From positions 1 through 13,058 of the forward strand of contig JAISXM010000023.1 in NCBI GenBank assembly GCA_031270515.1: a DNA stretch of 13,058 nucleotides, given 5' to 3'. The notes beneath the pieces are model-generated. The model had not been told where the DNA came from. It was given only the letters and a program-made list of their open reading frames with translations, and searched no databases. Shown one piece after another: positions 1 through 8,213 of the stretch (the stretch's first letter is position 1; every line of letters begins with the position of its first letter). This stretch comes from Holosporales bacterium. Its GTDB lineage: Bacteria; Pseudomonadota; Alphaproteobacteria; BNTO01. The translations under genes were made by a program, and so were the position numbers.

Positions 1-1
1 G

Positions 2-1705
2 GAATATTGCTTCTTTGGTTGCCGCGACGTACCTTCCGTATACTTTGACCCCGACTCCCTGCACGAGCTGTTCTTCCAATGCCCTTTTGGTTATTGCTCT
101 TCCTTGTATTTTTTTTGCATTCCATCCAGAGTAGAGAGACTCGAGCAATATTGCTTCAACTCGTGTATCAACTTATCCACTGTAACATTTGAAGCTAAGT
201 CAATACTTAGCAGAATAGCAATAGGCACGTTTAGTGGTTGTTCTTTTTTATCATGTATCTATATTCCACCCAGCGTAAATATTATCTGTGAAAGTTGCTT
301 CTCCGCGTGTCGCATAGACAATCGTAACTTGCCATCGTGTATCAACTTATCCACCGTAACATTTGGATCTAGGTCCAAACTGAGCAGTATAGGAAAAAGC
401 GCGTTTCAGGAGTGTCCGTCCTTGTCATCTATACGTATTCCTTCCAGCGTAGAGGTCATCTGTGAAAGTTGTTTCTCTGGATGTGGTCACTTATCCTCCG
501 TAACATTTGAACCTGACTCCAAGCTGAGTCGGATAGAAAAAAGCGCTTTTAGTGGTTGTTTTGCCTCGCCATATTTTTGTTATTCAGATATCTGTATTCC
601 ATCCAGCGTACGGGTCATCGGTGAAAGTTGTTTCTCTGGATGTAGCAAATTACCCACCGTAAAATTTGAATCAGAGTCCAAGCTTAGCCTGATCGAAGGA
701 TTCGCGTTTAGAGCTTGTTCGTCCTTGTCATATATCAGTATTCCATTCTGCGTAGAGATCATCCGTGAAGGTTGCTTTTCTGGATGTGACAAGTTATCTT
801 CCATAGAATTTGAATCTGGGTCCAAGCTTACCCTGATAGGAATAGGTACGTTTGAGAATTGCTCATCCTTGTCATCTATCCGTATTCCTTTAGGCGTAGA
901 TGCCCTCTATGAAAATTGTTTCTCTGGGTGTGACCAGTTATCCACCGTAACATTTGAATCTGAGTCCAAGCTTCGCCAAATAGGAACAGGTCCTTTTAAG
1001 AATTGCTCGTTCTTGTCATCTATCTGTATTCCATCCAGCGTAGAGGTCCTTTGTGAACGTTGTTTCTTTGGATGTTACAACTTATCCATCGTCAGATTTG
1101 AATCTGAGTCCAAACTTAGCCGGATCGAAAGATGCACCTTTGAGGATTGTTATTCATTGTCCTCGATCTGTATTCCATCCAGCGTAGAGGTCATTGGTGC
1201 TGAGTGTTTCTCAAGTTGCGACGAACTAAGTTCCGTAACATTTGAAGATCGCTCAAAACTGAGACGTATAGGGGAAAACGCTTTTTGTTGTTGTTACTCA
1301 TTGGAATCTATCCGTATTCCAAACAACGTTGAGTTCATAGGTCTTGGTTGTTTCTCTATGTGTAGCCGTCTATTTACCATAACATTTGCACCTATATCAA
1401 GACTGGCAATTCTCGAAGAAAATGTTTTTAGTGGCTGTTATTCATTGGAAATGATAAACCTTCCACCCAGTGTATATCACATAAAGAAGGGATGCTTTTT
1501 CGATTGTTGCAACCTAAGCTCCGTAACATTTGAAAATGGCTCAGACCTGTTCTCTATCGAAAACAACGCTTTTGAGCGTTGTTATATCTCATCCGTCTAT
1601 TTTTCGTTCAGCGCTTCTAATTTCAAAGAAAGTTGGTTCTCCGGCAATCTCAGACAATTGACAACACATTTTAAGGGCCGCCCTCTTAGGTACTATTACG
1701 ATTAG
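2..1705 (+). CDS. BspA-type leucine-rich-repeat protein, 5' end outside window
   Basis: The frame is open from base 2 without a stop, so the gene begins before the window; the first start-like codon inside (TTG at 104) falls in the middle of a repeat and is not the true start. The visible 567 residues are almost entirely BspA-type (LRR_5) repeats with the pattern AFxxCxxLxxIxIPxSVxxIxxxCFxxCxxL. The IP-x-x-V element recurs ten times (codons near 119, 263, 437, 596, 740, 884, 1028, 1172, 1316, 1460). Most intervals are exactly 144 bp, i.e. 48 residues or two LRRs; two are longer (174 and 159 bp) through insertions. Units carry several cysteines each, more than usual. The last about 35 residues degenerate and end in basic/Tyr residues (GRPLRYYYD). 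Family proteins are typically surface-exposed or secreted and bind host or matrix proteins. No membrane anchor is visible in this part; export cannot be judged without the N-terminus. Confidence 0.85.
   Translation, partial: EYCFFGCRDVPSVYFDPDSLHELFFQCPFGYCSSLYFFCIPSRVERLEQYCFNSCINLSTVTFEAKSILSRIAIGTFSGCSFLSCIYIPPSVNIICESCFSACRIDNRNLPSCINLSTVTFGSRSKLSSIGKSAFQECPSLSSIRIPSSVEVICESCFSGCGHLSSVTFEPDSKLSRIEKSAFSGCFASPYFCYSDICIPSSVRVIGESCFSGCSKLPTVKFESESKLSLIEGFAFRACSSLSYISIPFCVEIIREGCFSGCDKLSSIEFESGSKLTLIGIGTFENCSSLSSIRIPLGVDALYENCFSGCDQLSTVTFESESKLRQIGTGPFKNCSFLSSICIPSSVEVLCERCFFGCYNLSIVRFESESKLSRIERCTFEDCYSLSSICIPSSVEVIGAECFSSCDELSSVTFEDRSKLRRIGENAFCCCYSLESIRIPNNVEFIGLGCFSMCSRLFTITFAPISRLAILEENVFSGCYSLEMINLPPSVYHIKKGCFFDCCNLSSVTFENGSDLFSIENNAFERCYISSVYFSFSASNFKESWFSGNLRQLTTHFKGRPLRYYYD
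119..1603 (+). repeat. 144-bp tandem coding repeat (about 10 units)
   Basis: DNA-level tandem repeat encoding paired LRRs. Recurring landmarks are ATTCCATCCAGCGTAGAG-like sequence (IPSSVE) and CCGTAACATTTGAA-like sequence (TVTFE). The period is 144 bp except for in-frame insertions near 300-345 (10 extra codons) and 560-595 (5 extra codons). Similarity between units is high enough for recombination to change copy number. Confidence 0.85.
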
Positions 1706-1734
1706 AGCTACGCCTTTTGAAAAAAACCGCAGCC

Positions 1735-1775
1735 CCTCTAGGCTTGCGTGGATGAAGCAAAAGCGTTGGTGGGTT
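1735..1775 (+). repeat. Dispersed short repeat, copy A
   Basis: The sequence CTCTAGG, then GTGGATGAAGCAAA, then GCGTTG and TGGG matches the reverse complement of 12061-12105, with only two mismatches over the 26-base core. Both copies lie just downstream of a gene. One frame reads VDEAKALVG here and VDEAKALLG in the other copy, so it could be a relic of coding sequence. Confidence 0.5.
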
Positions 1776-1836
1776 CAATAGAGTTCTTTCGTAACTCTTC
1801 AGAATCAATTTTTCGGGTAGTCGGTTCGGTGCTCGC

Positions 1837-1900
1837 GGGACCCCATTCAACAAGTTGAATGGGAACCTTCGTGGGACCCCATTCAACAAGTTGAATGGGA
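1837..1900. repeat. Two identical 28-bp hairpin repeats
   Basis: The 28 bases at 1837-1864 are repeated exactly at 1873-1900, with an 8-base spacer (period 36). Each copy contains a perfect 10-bp stem, CCCATTCAAC and GTTGAATGGG, around a two-base AA centre (1842-1863 and 1878-1899). There is no T tract, so it is not a standard intrinsic terminator, though it could stop or protect transcripts from either side. Confidence 0.85.
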
Positions 1901-2081
1901 CCCCTCGCTGCTCATGTCATATCTTTACTCCTGCTGCCAATTATTTTTTAGCCTTCGGGGAGAGCGATGCAATATCATCACAACGCGAAAAAAGTTGAGG
2001 AACTAAATTGGCGGAAGTGGTTGCATTGTTAACCTTTGCGGTGACATAATTAGACTAAGCGGCACATCCCCTTCCTGCACG

Positions 2082-2106
2082 CCCCCTGGGTGGGTGGGGG
2101 TTAGGG
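2082..2106 (+). other. G-quadruplex-type motif overlapping a CCCCC/GGGGG hairpin
   Basis: Bases 2088-2106 read GGGTGGGTGGGGGTTAGGG: four G-tracts of at least three with loops of 1, 1 and 3 bases, which fits the usual G4 pattern on the + strand. Bases CCCCC at 2082-2086 can instead pair with GGGGG at 2096-2100, giving two competing structures. It lies beyond the mraY terminator and downstream of the LRR gene. Confidence 0.6.
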
Positions 2107-2130
2107 ATGGCTACTATAGCACAAAAAGGT

Positions 2131-2156
2131 AAAAAAAACGTTAAGCGCCCTTGACG
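2131..2156 (-). terminator. Rho-independent terminator of mraY
   Basis: On the minus strand the sequence CGTCAAGGGCGCTTAACG folds into a 7-step stem with one C-A mismatch and a GGCG loop (2156-2139), followed directly by eight T residues (complement of 2138-2131). It starts 47 bases after the mraY stop codon and faces the right way. Confidence 0.7.
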
Positions 2157-2203
2157 TATATTTATCTCAAGTTTTACTAAATCTCAAACTTTGTTAAGCG
2201 CAT

Positions 2204-3292
2204 CTACCTCAGCTTTAGAGTCGATAGCCCTATAAGCGCCAGCACAAACGACAATATCCAAAAGCGGATAGTTATTGTGGACTCTGCCCATCCTTTTTTT
2301 TCAAAATGATGGTGGATTGGGGCCATCAAAAATATTCGCTTCCCGTGTCCAAATTTAAAAAACAATACTTGTAATATAACGGACACCGTTTCGACCACGA
2401 ATAATCCGCCCACAATGCTCAACACTAATTCGTGATGCGTCATCAACGACACCGCCCCCAATACTGCCCCAATGGACAAAGACCCGGTATCACCCATGAA
2501 TATCTTGGCTGGCGGCGCGTTGTACCACAGAAACCCTAGACTCCCGCCAACAAGGGCCGCCAAGAACACGGTCAGCTCCCCAACGCCCGGCACAGAATGA
2601 ATGTACAAATAGTTCGCAAATTTTGCATGCCCCACAAGGTAGCTGATAAAAGCAAAGCTGCCCGCCACATATATGGCCGGCATGATCGCTAAGCCGTCAA
2701 GTCCGTCCGTCAGATTTACGGCATTCGATGTGCCTGCAATCACGACTATGCCCCAGATGAAATATGCCCAACCAAGGTAGACCACTAAGTTTTTGAAAAA
2801 CGGAATGGTGACGCCAAGGTATAATTCAGTGGGTGTCAGCTTGGATACCGCGCCCACCACAACCAGAGAGCACAGCGCCTGGGACAAAAATTTCCACCTT
2901 GCCTTCAACCCATCCGCCTTTCCCGTGGCAAGCTTTCGCCAATCGTCGTACGCGCCTATGGTCCCAAATGAGAGCAACACAAAAATGGACAGCCAAACGT
3001 ACTCATTCTTCAGGTCGCACCACAATAGAGCGCTGGTTATGGTGGCCCCCAGGATGATCAGCCCTCCCATTGTCGTTGTTCCGCTTTTGGATGCGTGCGT
3101 TTCTGGGCCACAGGTGCGGATCGGTTGGCCTTGTTTTTGCTTTTTTTTCAAAAAACGTATTATTGGCATGCCGCAAAACAGCCCAATAAATAACGCAGTC
3201 AATAGAGCGCCGATACTTCGTACGGATAAGTACTTGAAGACGTTAAGAATCGGATATGAAGAATTTAACGGGTATAAGAATGTGTATAGCAT
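2204..3292 (-). CDS. mraY: Phospho-N-acetylmuramoyl-pentapeptide-transferase MraY
   Basis: MraY is an inner-membrane enzyme that transfers phospho-MurNAc-pentapeptide from its UDP carrier to undecaprenyl phosphate, forming lipid I. The 362-residue length is normal and the protein has about ten hydrophobic segments. Diagnostic motifs are all present: TMGG (74-77), the catalytic Asp pair in AYDDWRK (D116, D117), NLTDGLDGLA (193-202), GDTGS (267-271, third catalytic Asp D268) and PIHHHFEKKGW (325-335). The N-terminus (MLYTFLYPL, then FKYLSVRS) aligns with alphaproteobacterial MraY, supporting the start at 3292 although no good ribosome-binding site precedes it. In most bacteria mraY lies between murF and murD in the dcw cluster; here it stands alone, divergent from the porin gene, with its own terminator. 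Confidence 0.97.
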   Translation of the reverse strand: MLYTFLYPLNSSYPILNVFKYLSVRSIGALLTALFIGLFCGMPIIRFLKKKQKQGQPIRTCGPETHASKSGTTTMGGLIILGATITSALLWCDLKNEYVWLSIFVLLSFGTIGAYDDWRKLATGKADGLKARWKFLSQALCSLVVVGAVSKLTPTELYLGVTIPFFKNLVVYLGWAYFIWGIVVIAGTSNAVNLTDGLDGLAIMPAIYVAGSFAFISYLVGHAKFANYLYIHSVPGVGELTVFLAALVGGSLGFLWYNAPPAKIFMGDTGSLSIGAVLGAVSLMTHHELVLSIVGGLFVVETVSVILQVLFFKFGHGKRIFLMAPIHHHFEKKGWAESTITIRFWILSFVLALIGLSTLKLR

Positions 3293-3571
3293 AGATTACA
3301 TAACGTAAAAAAACTCTCCGGGTGTGTTGCCACAGTTCTAAATATGCGCAATCATTTTTTGGGGAGAGGGACTAACCAACTTACGAGCACATTGGATAGT
3401 AGTCGTATTTGCAGAAACATTCAAATAAATTTGAGGGCAATTCCGTTACCTGGAGTTGTTGGCCCTTGGCGGAGTATTTGTGCTGTGATTCGTGATAAAA
3501 AAATTTTATGCGTAGGAACAATTTGCGCGATTTTACGGACGCAAAGTCTGATTGTTGGAGTACCGGTTCGC

Positions 3572-6424
3572 GTGTTGAGGAGAGTGCCGAGGAAAGGATC
3601 GAGGCAAAGACCGGTTGGAGTGTCGTTCGTGCCGTTACTAGTGTTGGTAACGTGTATTCCTTTATGGAGCGAGCCTGCACAGATTGACTCAACGGCACAA
3701 AGCCGCTCAACGTCACCAAACAACGCAAATGCACGCTCAAAAAAGCCTAACGCCCAAAATAATGTTGCGCAAACGAGCAAACTCGGTATTCCCTCAAGCG
3801 GTGCGTCGTTAGATATATTTGTCGACTCAAAAAATAATCGCGTTGTAGTGCGCCCTCCCGAATCTTTCGGTGAAGCCCAAGATATCGAAATTCCACTGAA
3901 AACGGTGAAAATCCAAAAACCTACGGCTAAGGCTATGGTTGTCACGCCAACAAGCGAAAAGAAAACAAATAAGCAAAAGTATGAGGAAGCGAGTAAGCAA
4001 AAGGATGAGGTTTTGCGTTCAAAAGTAAGCCCTCTGTGGGATGCGCCGGTGGATGCGCCTGCTGAGGCTGAGGCGGTGTCGAATACGGGGTCTAATGCGC
4101 CTGCGGAGGCGGTGGCTGATACTGCGGCCAAGGCGGTGGATGGTGCCGCGTCTAAGACGCCGTCTAAGACGCCGTCTGATCTGCCGGATACGGGGGGAGA
4201 AACGCCTGCAGCAGCCGAAGTTAAATTAACCGGAGACTCATCCGCGGATACAGCGGCAAAAGGGACCGCGGTCGATTCTGCTGCTACGGCTAGCGCAAAC
4301 GCACACAAAGCGGATGATCCTCAGCTTAAACCAGTGGCGAACATCGCTGCAGACAAAAAAAAACAGGATTCGTCAGGGGCGTCATCTGAACCAAGCGCAA
4401 AATCGAAGACGCCCCCTCCTCATGGAGATGCGCCCGCCCCTGTAAATACAGCTGCGTCCGATGACACTTTACTGGGCAAATACTTAAATAATAAAGCCAG
4501 CAACGATTCTACTGTTGTTCCAACAGGGTCCGTTTTATTTCGCATAAGGAACCTCCCAAAGGAGGACGTTGACCAGTCAGACGAGGACATTGAGGATGTG
4601 CGCCTAATGCAGAAGCTTGTTAAGGACAAAAAGGCCCAATTGCGCAAAAACGCGGAAGAGCGCGCGGCTGCGGCATCGAAGGTGGCTGTCGTGGCGACTG
4701 CGACGACGAAAGGGGCTGAGGCGAAGAAGGCTGCGGATGCAAAAAAGGGCGAGGCGCCTCATCAAAATGGGAAAGCTTTGCTGGAGTCCGCTTACGTAAA
4801 GAAAGTGGCAGCCGCAAACGACTCAGCTCAGGTTAAAATTGCAAACGACGCCGCTCAGATTAACGACGCAACTCAACTTAAAAGAGTTGAGCCCGCGTCT
4901 CCGCCAAATGTTAATGCGCAAGACGACCAATTCAAAAATACTAAACTACAAGAATCTCCACATGGGGGGGCGGTCATTGCGCAACAAGTGTCCGAGCGCG
5001 ACATAAAGAAACTGGAAGAGGATTATTCCAATAAGTTTATCCATGTCGAAGCCGCTCCAGCAATAGAAGAGCGTCCTACAGTTAAAGTAATTGACGTAAA
5101 AGCCGCCGAAGACCAAGCCCCATATCAGGTTATTGAGTGCGATGTGCGCGATATTGCCTCGGTCACCGCAAAAAGCACGGAAAATGCAAAATTCCACGAG
5201 CACAGCACATACAAGGAAATGCCCGCCACGGTCATTACAACATCAGAGTCTCCAACGTTAAAGTTTAGTGGGTCCGTTTGTTCGCACATTGGAGCCGTTG
5301 TGCAGGATGATGCGCGCGACAATAAGTCGGGTGATTTGCACCTGAGCATAGGTTGGGCCGATTTGTCTTGGGAGGCCGTCGGCATAACAGTCGACGACTT
5401 CGTGTACAGGTATGCGGCGTCTTTGCAGGTCGTTCCGGGCGATGTGAAAATGCTGGACCATTTTGTGGAGGTCGCGAATAACTATGGCGTGCTTCAGCTA
5501 GGGAATATAAAAGGTCCCGACGGAAAGTACGCCGATGACGCGACGTGGCTCGTTGGAGGGACAGGAGGCGTGGACGGGTCTATCTGGGGGTTGCTCAGCA
5601 ATATAAGCGGCCTATCCCATACGCACCATGTTGTGGCACATTCGAAGCGGGCCACGAAGTTGGTCTATAACTCCCCTCGCTTGGCTGGGTTTCAGTTCGG
5701 GGTAGGCTATAGTCCTAATCCAAAACATCAAGGATGGGGCGATTTGAATGAGCAAAATTATTCGAACAGCAACGACAACGGCGTGTATCCAACTGACGAT
5801 TTAAATAAAAAACACAATGTCGCAGTTGGAGTAAACTTTTCGCAATGTTTGAATGATTGTGAAGTATGCGCGTCGTTTGTTGGCGTTACAGAGCAAGCAT
5901 ATTTGACGACAGAGGTTCCTGATTCGTTTGATGCGGAAAACACTTACTCTGCAGGTCACGTCGCATCCCAAAAGCGCGAAATCAAATTAAGGAAAGACAC
6001 GTCTTATCATGCGACTTGGTCAATGAGATATAAGAACTTTAAGATCGCTGGGGGCTTTATTAACAACGGCGACCAGAATACTTTGCCAACAAAATTCAGC
6101 GCAGATAGGCAAAGCAGATATGGCAGTCATCTGGGAAACGCAGGGCGCGTGTGGAACATCGGCGGGAAATATTCCATCGGTTGCGTGGATATTGGCTACG
6201 CGCGCCACAGGTTAGAGCGCCGAGTCACGAACTACGATTATTCGAAGGGGACGATACACGCGCTTTCGGTGGACTGTAATATTGTGTCTGGAGTGCAAAT
6301 ATTTGCGGAAATCGACCATATTGATGTGTGCGCGGCAAAAAGGGCGTCTGTGTACGACGAAAGCAGTAAGCCTTTGCGGAATAAGGGGACCGCAGTGTTG
6401 GTTGGGTCGAAGCTGAGTTTTTAG
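3572..6424 (+). CDS. Outer-membrane porin with long Ala/Lys-rich N-terminal extension
   Basis: The frame is open from ATG 3344, but the first about 76 codons look non-coding. GTG 3572, with GGAG 11 bases upstream, begins a good signal peptide: basic MLRRVPRKGSRQR, hydrophobic core near residues 17-32, and SEPA before cleavage near 36. This start is likely but not certain. Residues about 37-560 are low complexity (Ala, Lys, Asp, Ser, Pro, Thr), with a charged helical stretch in the middle (EDVRLMQKLVKDKK). Residues about 561-950 match a Gram-negative general porin barrel: the entry strand LKFSGSVCSHIGAV, then ATKLVYNSPRLAGFQFGVGY, alternating strands, and a terminal Phe in VLVGSKLSF, the usual barrel-assembly signal. 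The barrel has seven cysteines, unusual for porins. Barrel length (about 390 residues) is typical; the roughly 530-residue extension is not. Porins allow diffusion of small solutes; the extension could span the periplasm or be surface-exposed. Confidence 0.8.
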   Translation: MLRRVPRKGSRQRPVGVSFVPLLVLVTCIPLWSEPAQIDSTAQSRSTSPNNANARSKKPNAQNNVAQTSKLGIPSSGASLDIFVDSKNNRVVVRPPESFGEAQDIEIPLKTVKIQKPTAKAMVVTPTSEKKTNKQKYEEASKQKDEVLRSKVSPLWDAPVDAPAEAEAVSNTGSNAPAEAVADTAAKAVDGAASKTPSKTPSDLPDTGGETPAAAEVKLTGDSSADTAAKGTAVDSAATASANAHKADDPQLKPVANIAADKKKQDSSGASSEPSAKSKTPPPHGDAPAPVNTAASDDTLLGKYLNNKASNDSTVVPTGSVLFRIRNLPKEDVDQSDEDIEDVRLMQKLVKDKKAQLRKNAEERAAAASKVAVVATATTKGAEAKKAADAKKGEAPHQNGKALLESAYVKKVAAANDSAQVKIANDAAQINDATQLKRVEPASPPNVNAQDDQFKNTKLQESPHGGAVIAQQVSERDIKKLEEDYSNKFIHVEAAPAIEERPTVKVIDVKAAEDQAPYQVIECDVRDIASVTAKSTENAKFHEHSTYKEMPATVITTSESPTLKFSGSVCSHIGAVVQDDARDNKSGDLHLSIGWADLSWEAVGITVDDFVYRYAASLQVVPGDVKMLDHFVEVANNYGVLQLGNIKGPDGKYADDATWLVGGTGGVDGSIWGLLSNISGLSHTHHVVAHSKRATKLVYNSPRLAGFQFGVGYSPNPKHQGWGDLNEQNYSNSNDNGVYPTDDLNKKHNVAVGVNFSQCLNDCEVCASFVGVTEQAYLTTEVPDSFDAENTYSAGHVASQKREIKLRKDTSYHATWSMRYKNFKIAGGFINNGDQNTLPTKFSADRQSRYGSHLGNAGRVWNIGGKYSIGCVDIGYARHRLERRVTNYDYSKGTIHALSVDCNIVSGVQIFAEIDHIDVCAAKRASVYDESSKPLRNKGTAVLVGSKLSF
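4041..4185 (+). repeat. Low-complexity Ala/Pro/Glu coding tract with small tandem repeats
   Basis: This part of the porin extension encodes runs such as DAPAEAEAV and SKTPSKTPSD. A 12-base unit TCTAAGACGCCG occurs twice in tandem at 4151-4174. Alanine is coded mostly by GCG/GCT and valine by GTG, more G-rich than the flanking segments that use GCA/GCC and GTT. A second similar tract lies near 4661-4745. These look like recent repeat expansions. Confidence 0.6.
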
Positions 6425-6430
6425 GGGGGC

Positions 6431-6519
6431 GTTAGACCTTCCCATGAAAACAATGTAAACGTTTACTTCCTTGTGTCGCAACGACTTTTACGTTGCTTGT
6501 CCTGAACCAAGTTGTTTAT
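6431..6519. repeat. Palindromic intergenic element, copy 1
   Basis: The left arm at 6431-6454 reads GTTAGACCTTCCCATGAAAA then CAAT, close to the left arm at 9702. A degenerate right arm (CCAAGTTGTTTAT, 6507-6519) lies about 55 bases on. Inside are a perfect 12-base palindrome GTAAACGTTTAC (6455-6466) and a GCAACG/CGTTGC hairpin (6478-6496). It begins 7 bases after the porin stop. Confidence 0.6.
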
Positions 6520-6575
6520 CTTAATCATAAAAAGTAATAAGAATTTTACACTAGTTGCGCAATATAAAACCGACA

Positions 6576-6605
6576 TTGACATTGCCTCCGGAATATATGT
6601 ATACT
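6576..6605 (+). promoter_or_regulatory. Sigma-70 promoter of the Sel1-repeat gene
   Basis: A perfect -35 box TTGACA (6576-6581) and a near-perfect -10 box TATACT (6600-6605) are separated by 18 bases. They lie 36 bases before the start codon at 6641. A ribosome-binding site AGGAGAG at 6629-6635 completes the arrangement. Confidence 0.75.
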
Positions 6606-6640
6606 AAGTATAATAGAATAGATAAATTAGGAGAGATTAC

Positions 6641-8161
6641 ATGCCGAAGATATTAATGATGTGTGTTTGCAGCGCGTTATGCGTTTGCAGATGTGTGAAT
6701 GCAAGCGATGATGTTCTTAATAAGCTGCGAAGACAAGCAGAGACAGGCGATCCTCAAGCTACTAAGTCATACGCGGATGCTTTATCAAAAATAGACCCCG
6801 CTGAAGCGGGAAGACGCTTCGTAGAAATTTTCCCACATCTAGGTCCAAATGATTATACAAACGTAAAATCTGCTGCGCGATTATGCTACGATACGGCGCT
6901 TGCACACAACGATGCAATACAATATGGATACGCAGCGCGTTTGTTTGAGTTTTTGTACGACAATGACCCTAATCTGCTAGACGATAGTGAATCCAAGGAT
7001 TATCGTGGATACAAGATGTATGCTTTTTTACTTGCAAACGGATTGGGTACAAAGTTTGATATTGAAAAGGCTATAGCTGTACTGTACAGTGCTATCAGAA
7101 AGTACGGATCCCGTGAGGATCTAATTGATCGAAAAAATAGCTATGAGAATGATGGGGTACTTTGGGAGCAGACAGGAAATGCTAAGGATGAGGATGATAT
7201 ACAAAGAAAGTTGATCTGTTATAATCGTGCGATAGAGTGCTACGTCACTAAGAATGAATTTCAAAAAGCCGCTCTTTTGTATAAAAATACTCTTCGTATA
7301 GCACCGAGTTCACGTGAGAAAGCAATTGCTACCTTCAAATACGCGTCGGTTTTTCAGAAAACATCATCAACAATAGGCGATCCGAAGTACAACGCGGCTA
7401 TAGACCTGTTTGTTCAACTTGGGACTGACGAATCTGCACCAGAAGGAGAGCGGAAACTCGCATTAAGGGCGATATTCGCACTGCCTGAGCCTATGTTAGT
7501 AGAGACATTATATAACGAAAAAGTTTTGGAGGCATTCGCTCATTCTGCAGGAACACTTCGCGCTACGTGTTATGTTATCAAAGTATTGCTGGCGTTTATA
7601 CACCAGCCAGGGGCCCCCCAGGAGCTGGCTACTCACTGGTTAAATGAACGCGTAAAAGATGTCCAGAATTGTGTCCCGATATGTAGAGAAGTTAAGGATA
7701 TTCGAGTATATTGCTCTTGGTTGGAGGACATTAGATGTCTGAGTGTTGACAAATATGTGTGGGAGAATCTATCTTCGTGGCATAGGGGTTCAATAACAGG
7801 TGCATTCAGTAGAGGACTGAATAACGTACTGGCCCGGATAAGACAAATCAATGTAACAACTTTTAATCAAGATTTTGAAACAAACTGTCCAATGTTGTTA
7901 TGGCTAAAGCCATTAACTATGGGGGCAACGCCTGCAAGTGCCGACGAAAAAGCTGATTTACAAATTGCATACGACAAGATCCTATCCTATACACAGAGTA
8001 GGGTATTCATAGATAGTCAGGGCAGGTCTGTAACTGATGCTCAAGAATTGACGAAGCGAAAAAAAACGGTTAAGCATATTTTGAGCAAAAATGCGAGTGA
8101 TCAGGAATCGCTTAATTTGGTGTTGCATGATTTGTTTCCAGCGGATTATCCTGTACAGTAG
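6641..8161 (+). CDS. Exported Sel1/TPR-like repeat protein
   Basis: A 506-residue protein with a cysteine-rich signal peptide (MPKILMMCVCSALCVCRCVNA, cleavage likely before SDD), so it is probably periplasmic or secreted. The remainder is alpha-helical and looks like alpha/alpha repeats. The clearest Sel1-like unit lies near residues 123-145, with YAFLLANGLGTKFDIEKA matching the G-x-G-T-x-x-D-x-x-K-A signature; another weaker one is at about 27-50 (AETGDPQATKSYADAL). Later repeats are divergent and TPR-like (AIECYVTKNEFQKAALLY). Sel1 repeats act as scaffolds for protein-protein contacts, and in host-associated bacteria they are common in effectors and in envelope adaptors. No catalytic motif is visible. 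ATG 6641 has a strong AGGAGAG site 5 bases upstream and its own promoter, so it is transcribed independently of the porin gene. Its codon use is A/T-richer than in murA. Confidence 0.8.
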   Translation: MPKILMMCVCSALCVCRCVNASDDVLNKLRRQAETGDPQATKSYADALSKIDPAEAGRRFVEIFPHLGPNDYTNVKSAARLCYDTALAHNDAIQYGYAARLFEFLYDNDPNLLDDSESKDYRGYKMYAFLLANGLGTKFDIEKAIAVLYSAIRKYGSREDLIDRKNSYENDGVLWEQTGNAKDEDDIQRKLICYNRAIECYVTKNEFQKAALLYKNTLRIAPSSREKAIATFKYASVFQKTSSTIGDPKYNAAIDLFVQLGTDESAPEGERKLALRAIFALPEPMLVETLYNEKVLEAFAHSAGTLRATCYVIKVLLAFIHQPGAPQELATHWLNERVKDVQNCVPICREVKDIRVYCSWLEDIRCLSVDKYVWENLSSWHRGSITGAFSRGLNNVLARIRQINVTTFNQDFETNCPMLLWLKPLTMGATPASADEKADLQIAYDKILSYTQSRVFIDSQGRSVTDAQELTKRKKTVKHILSKNASDQESLNLVLHDLFPADYPVQ

Positions 8162-8213
8162 TTTTTTGCCTGAGGGATACCGGGGCCCCATAGTAAACAA
8201 TTTGAAACTCGTT

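Larger units (their letters stand above)
1706..2130. other. Non-coding region between the LRR gene and mraY terminator
   Basis: This stretch lies between two convergent genes. Apart from the twin hairpins (1837-1900), the G-rich motif (2082-2106) and the short similarity to 12061-12105 (1735-1775), I see no gene. Short ORFs here are made of the repeats themselves and show no ribosome-binding site. Confidence 0.6.

Noticed and set aside
1686..1889. Minus-strand 67-codon open frame after the LRR gene
   Set aside because: Its repeated LLNGVPR peptide simply reflects the duplicated hairpins; no ribosome-binding site.
1837..1900. CRISPR array
   Set aside because: Only two repeats with an 8-base spacer, and no cas genes.
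3344..3571. Start of the porin gene at ATG 3344
   Set aside because: No ribosome-binding site, unstructured basic translation, and the signal peptide would begin about 80 residues in; GTG 3572 fits better, though not proven.
3421..4308. 295-codon open frame on the minus strand within the porin gene
   Set aside because: It mirrors the Ala/Lys-rich coding strand (Ser/Ala/Val-rich translation) and lacks domain signals.
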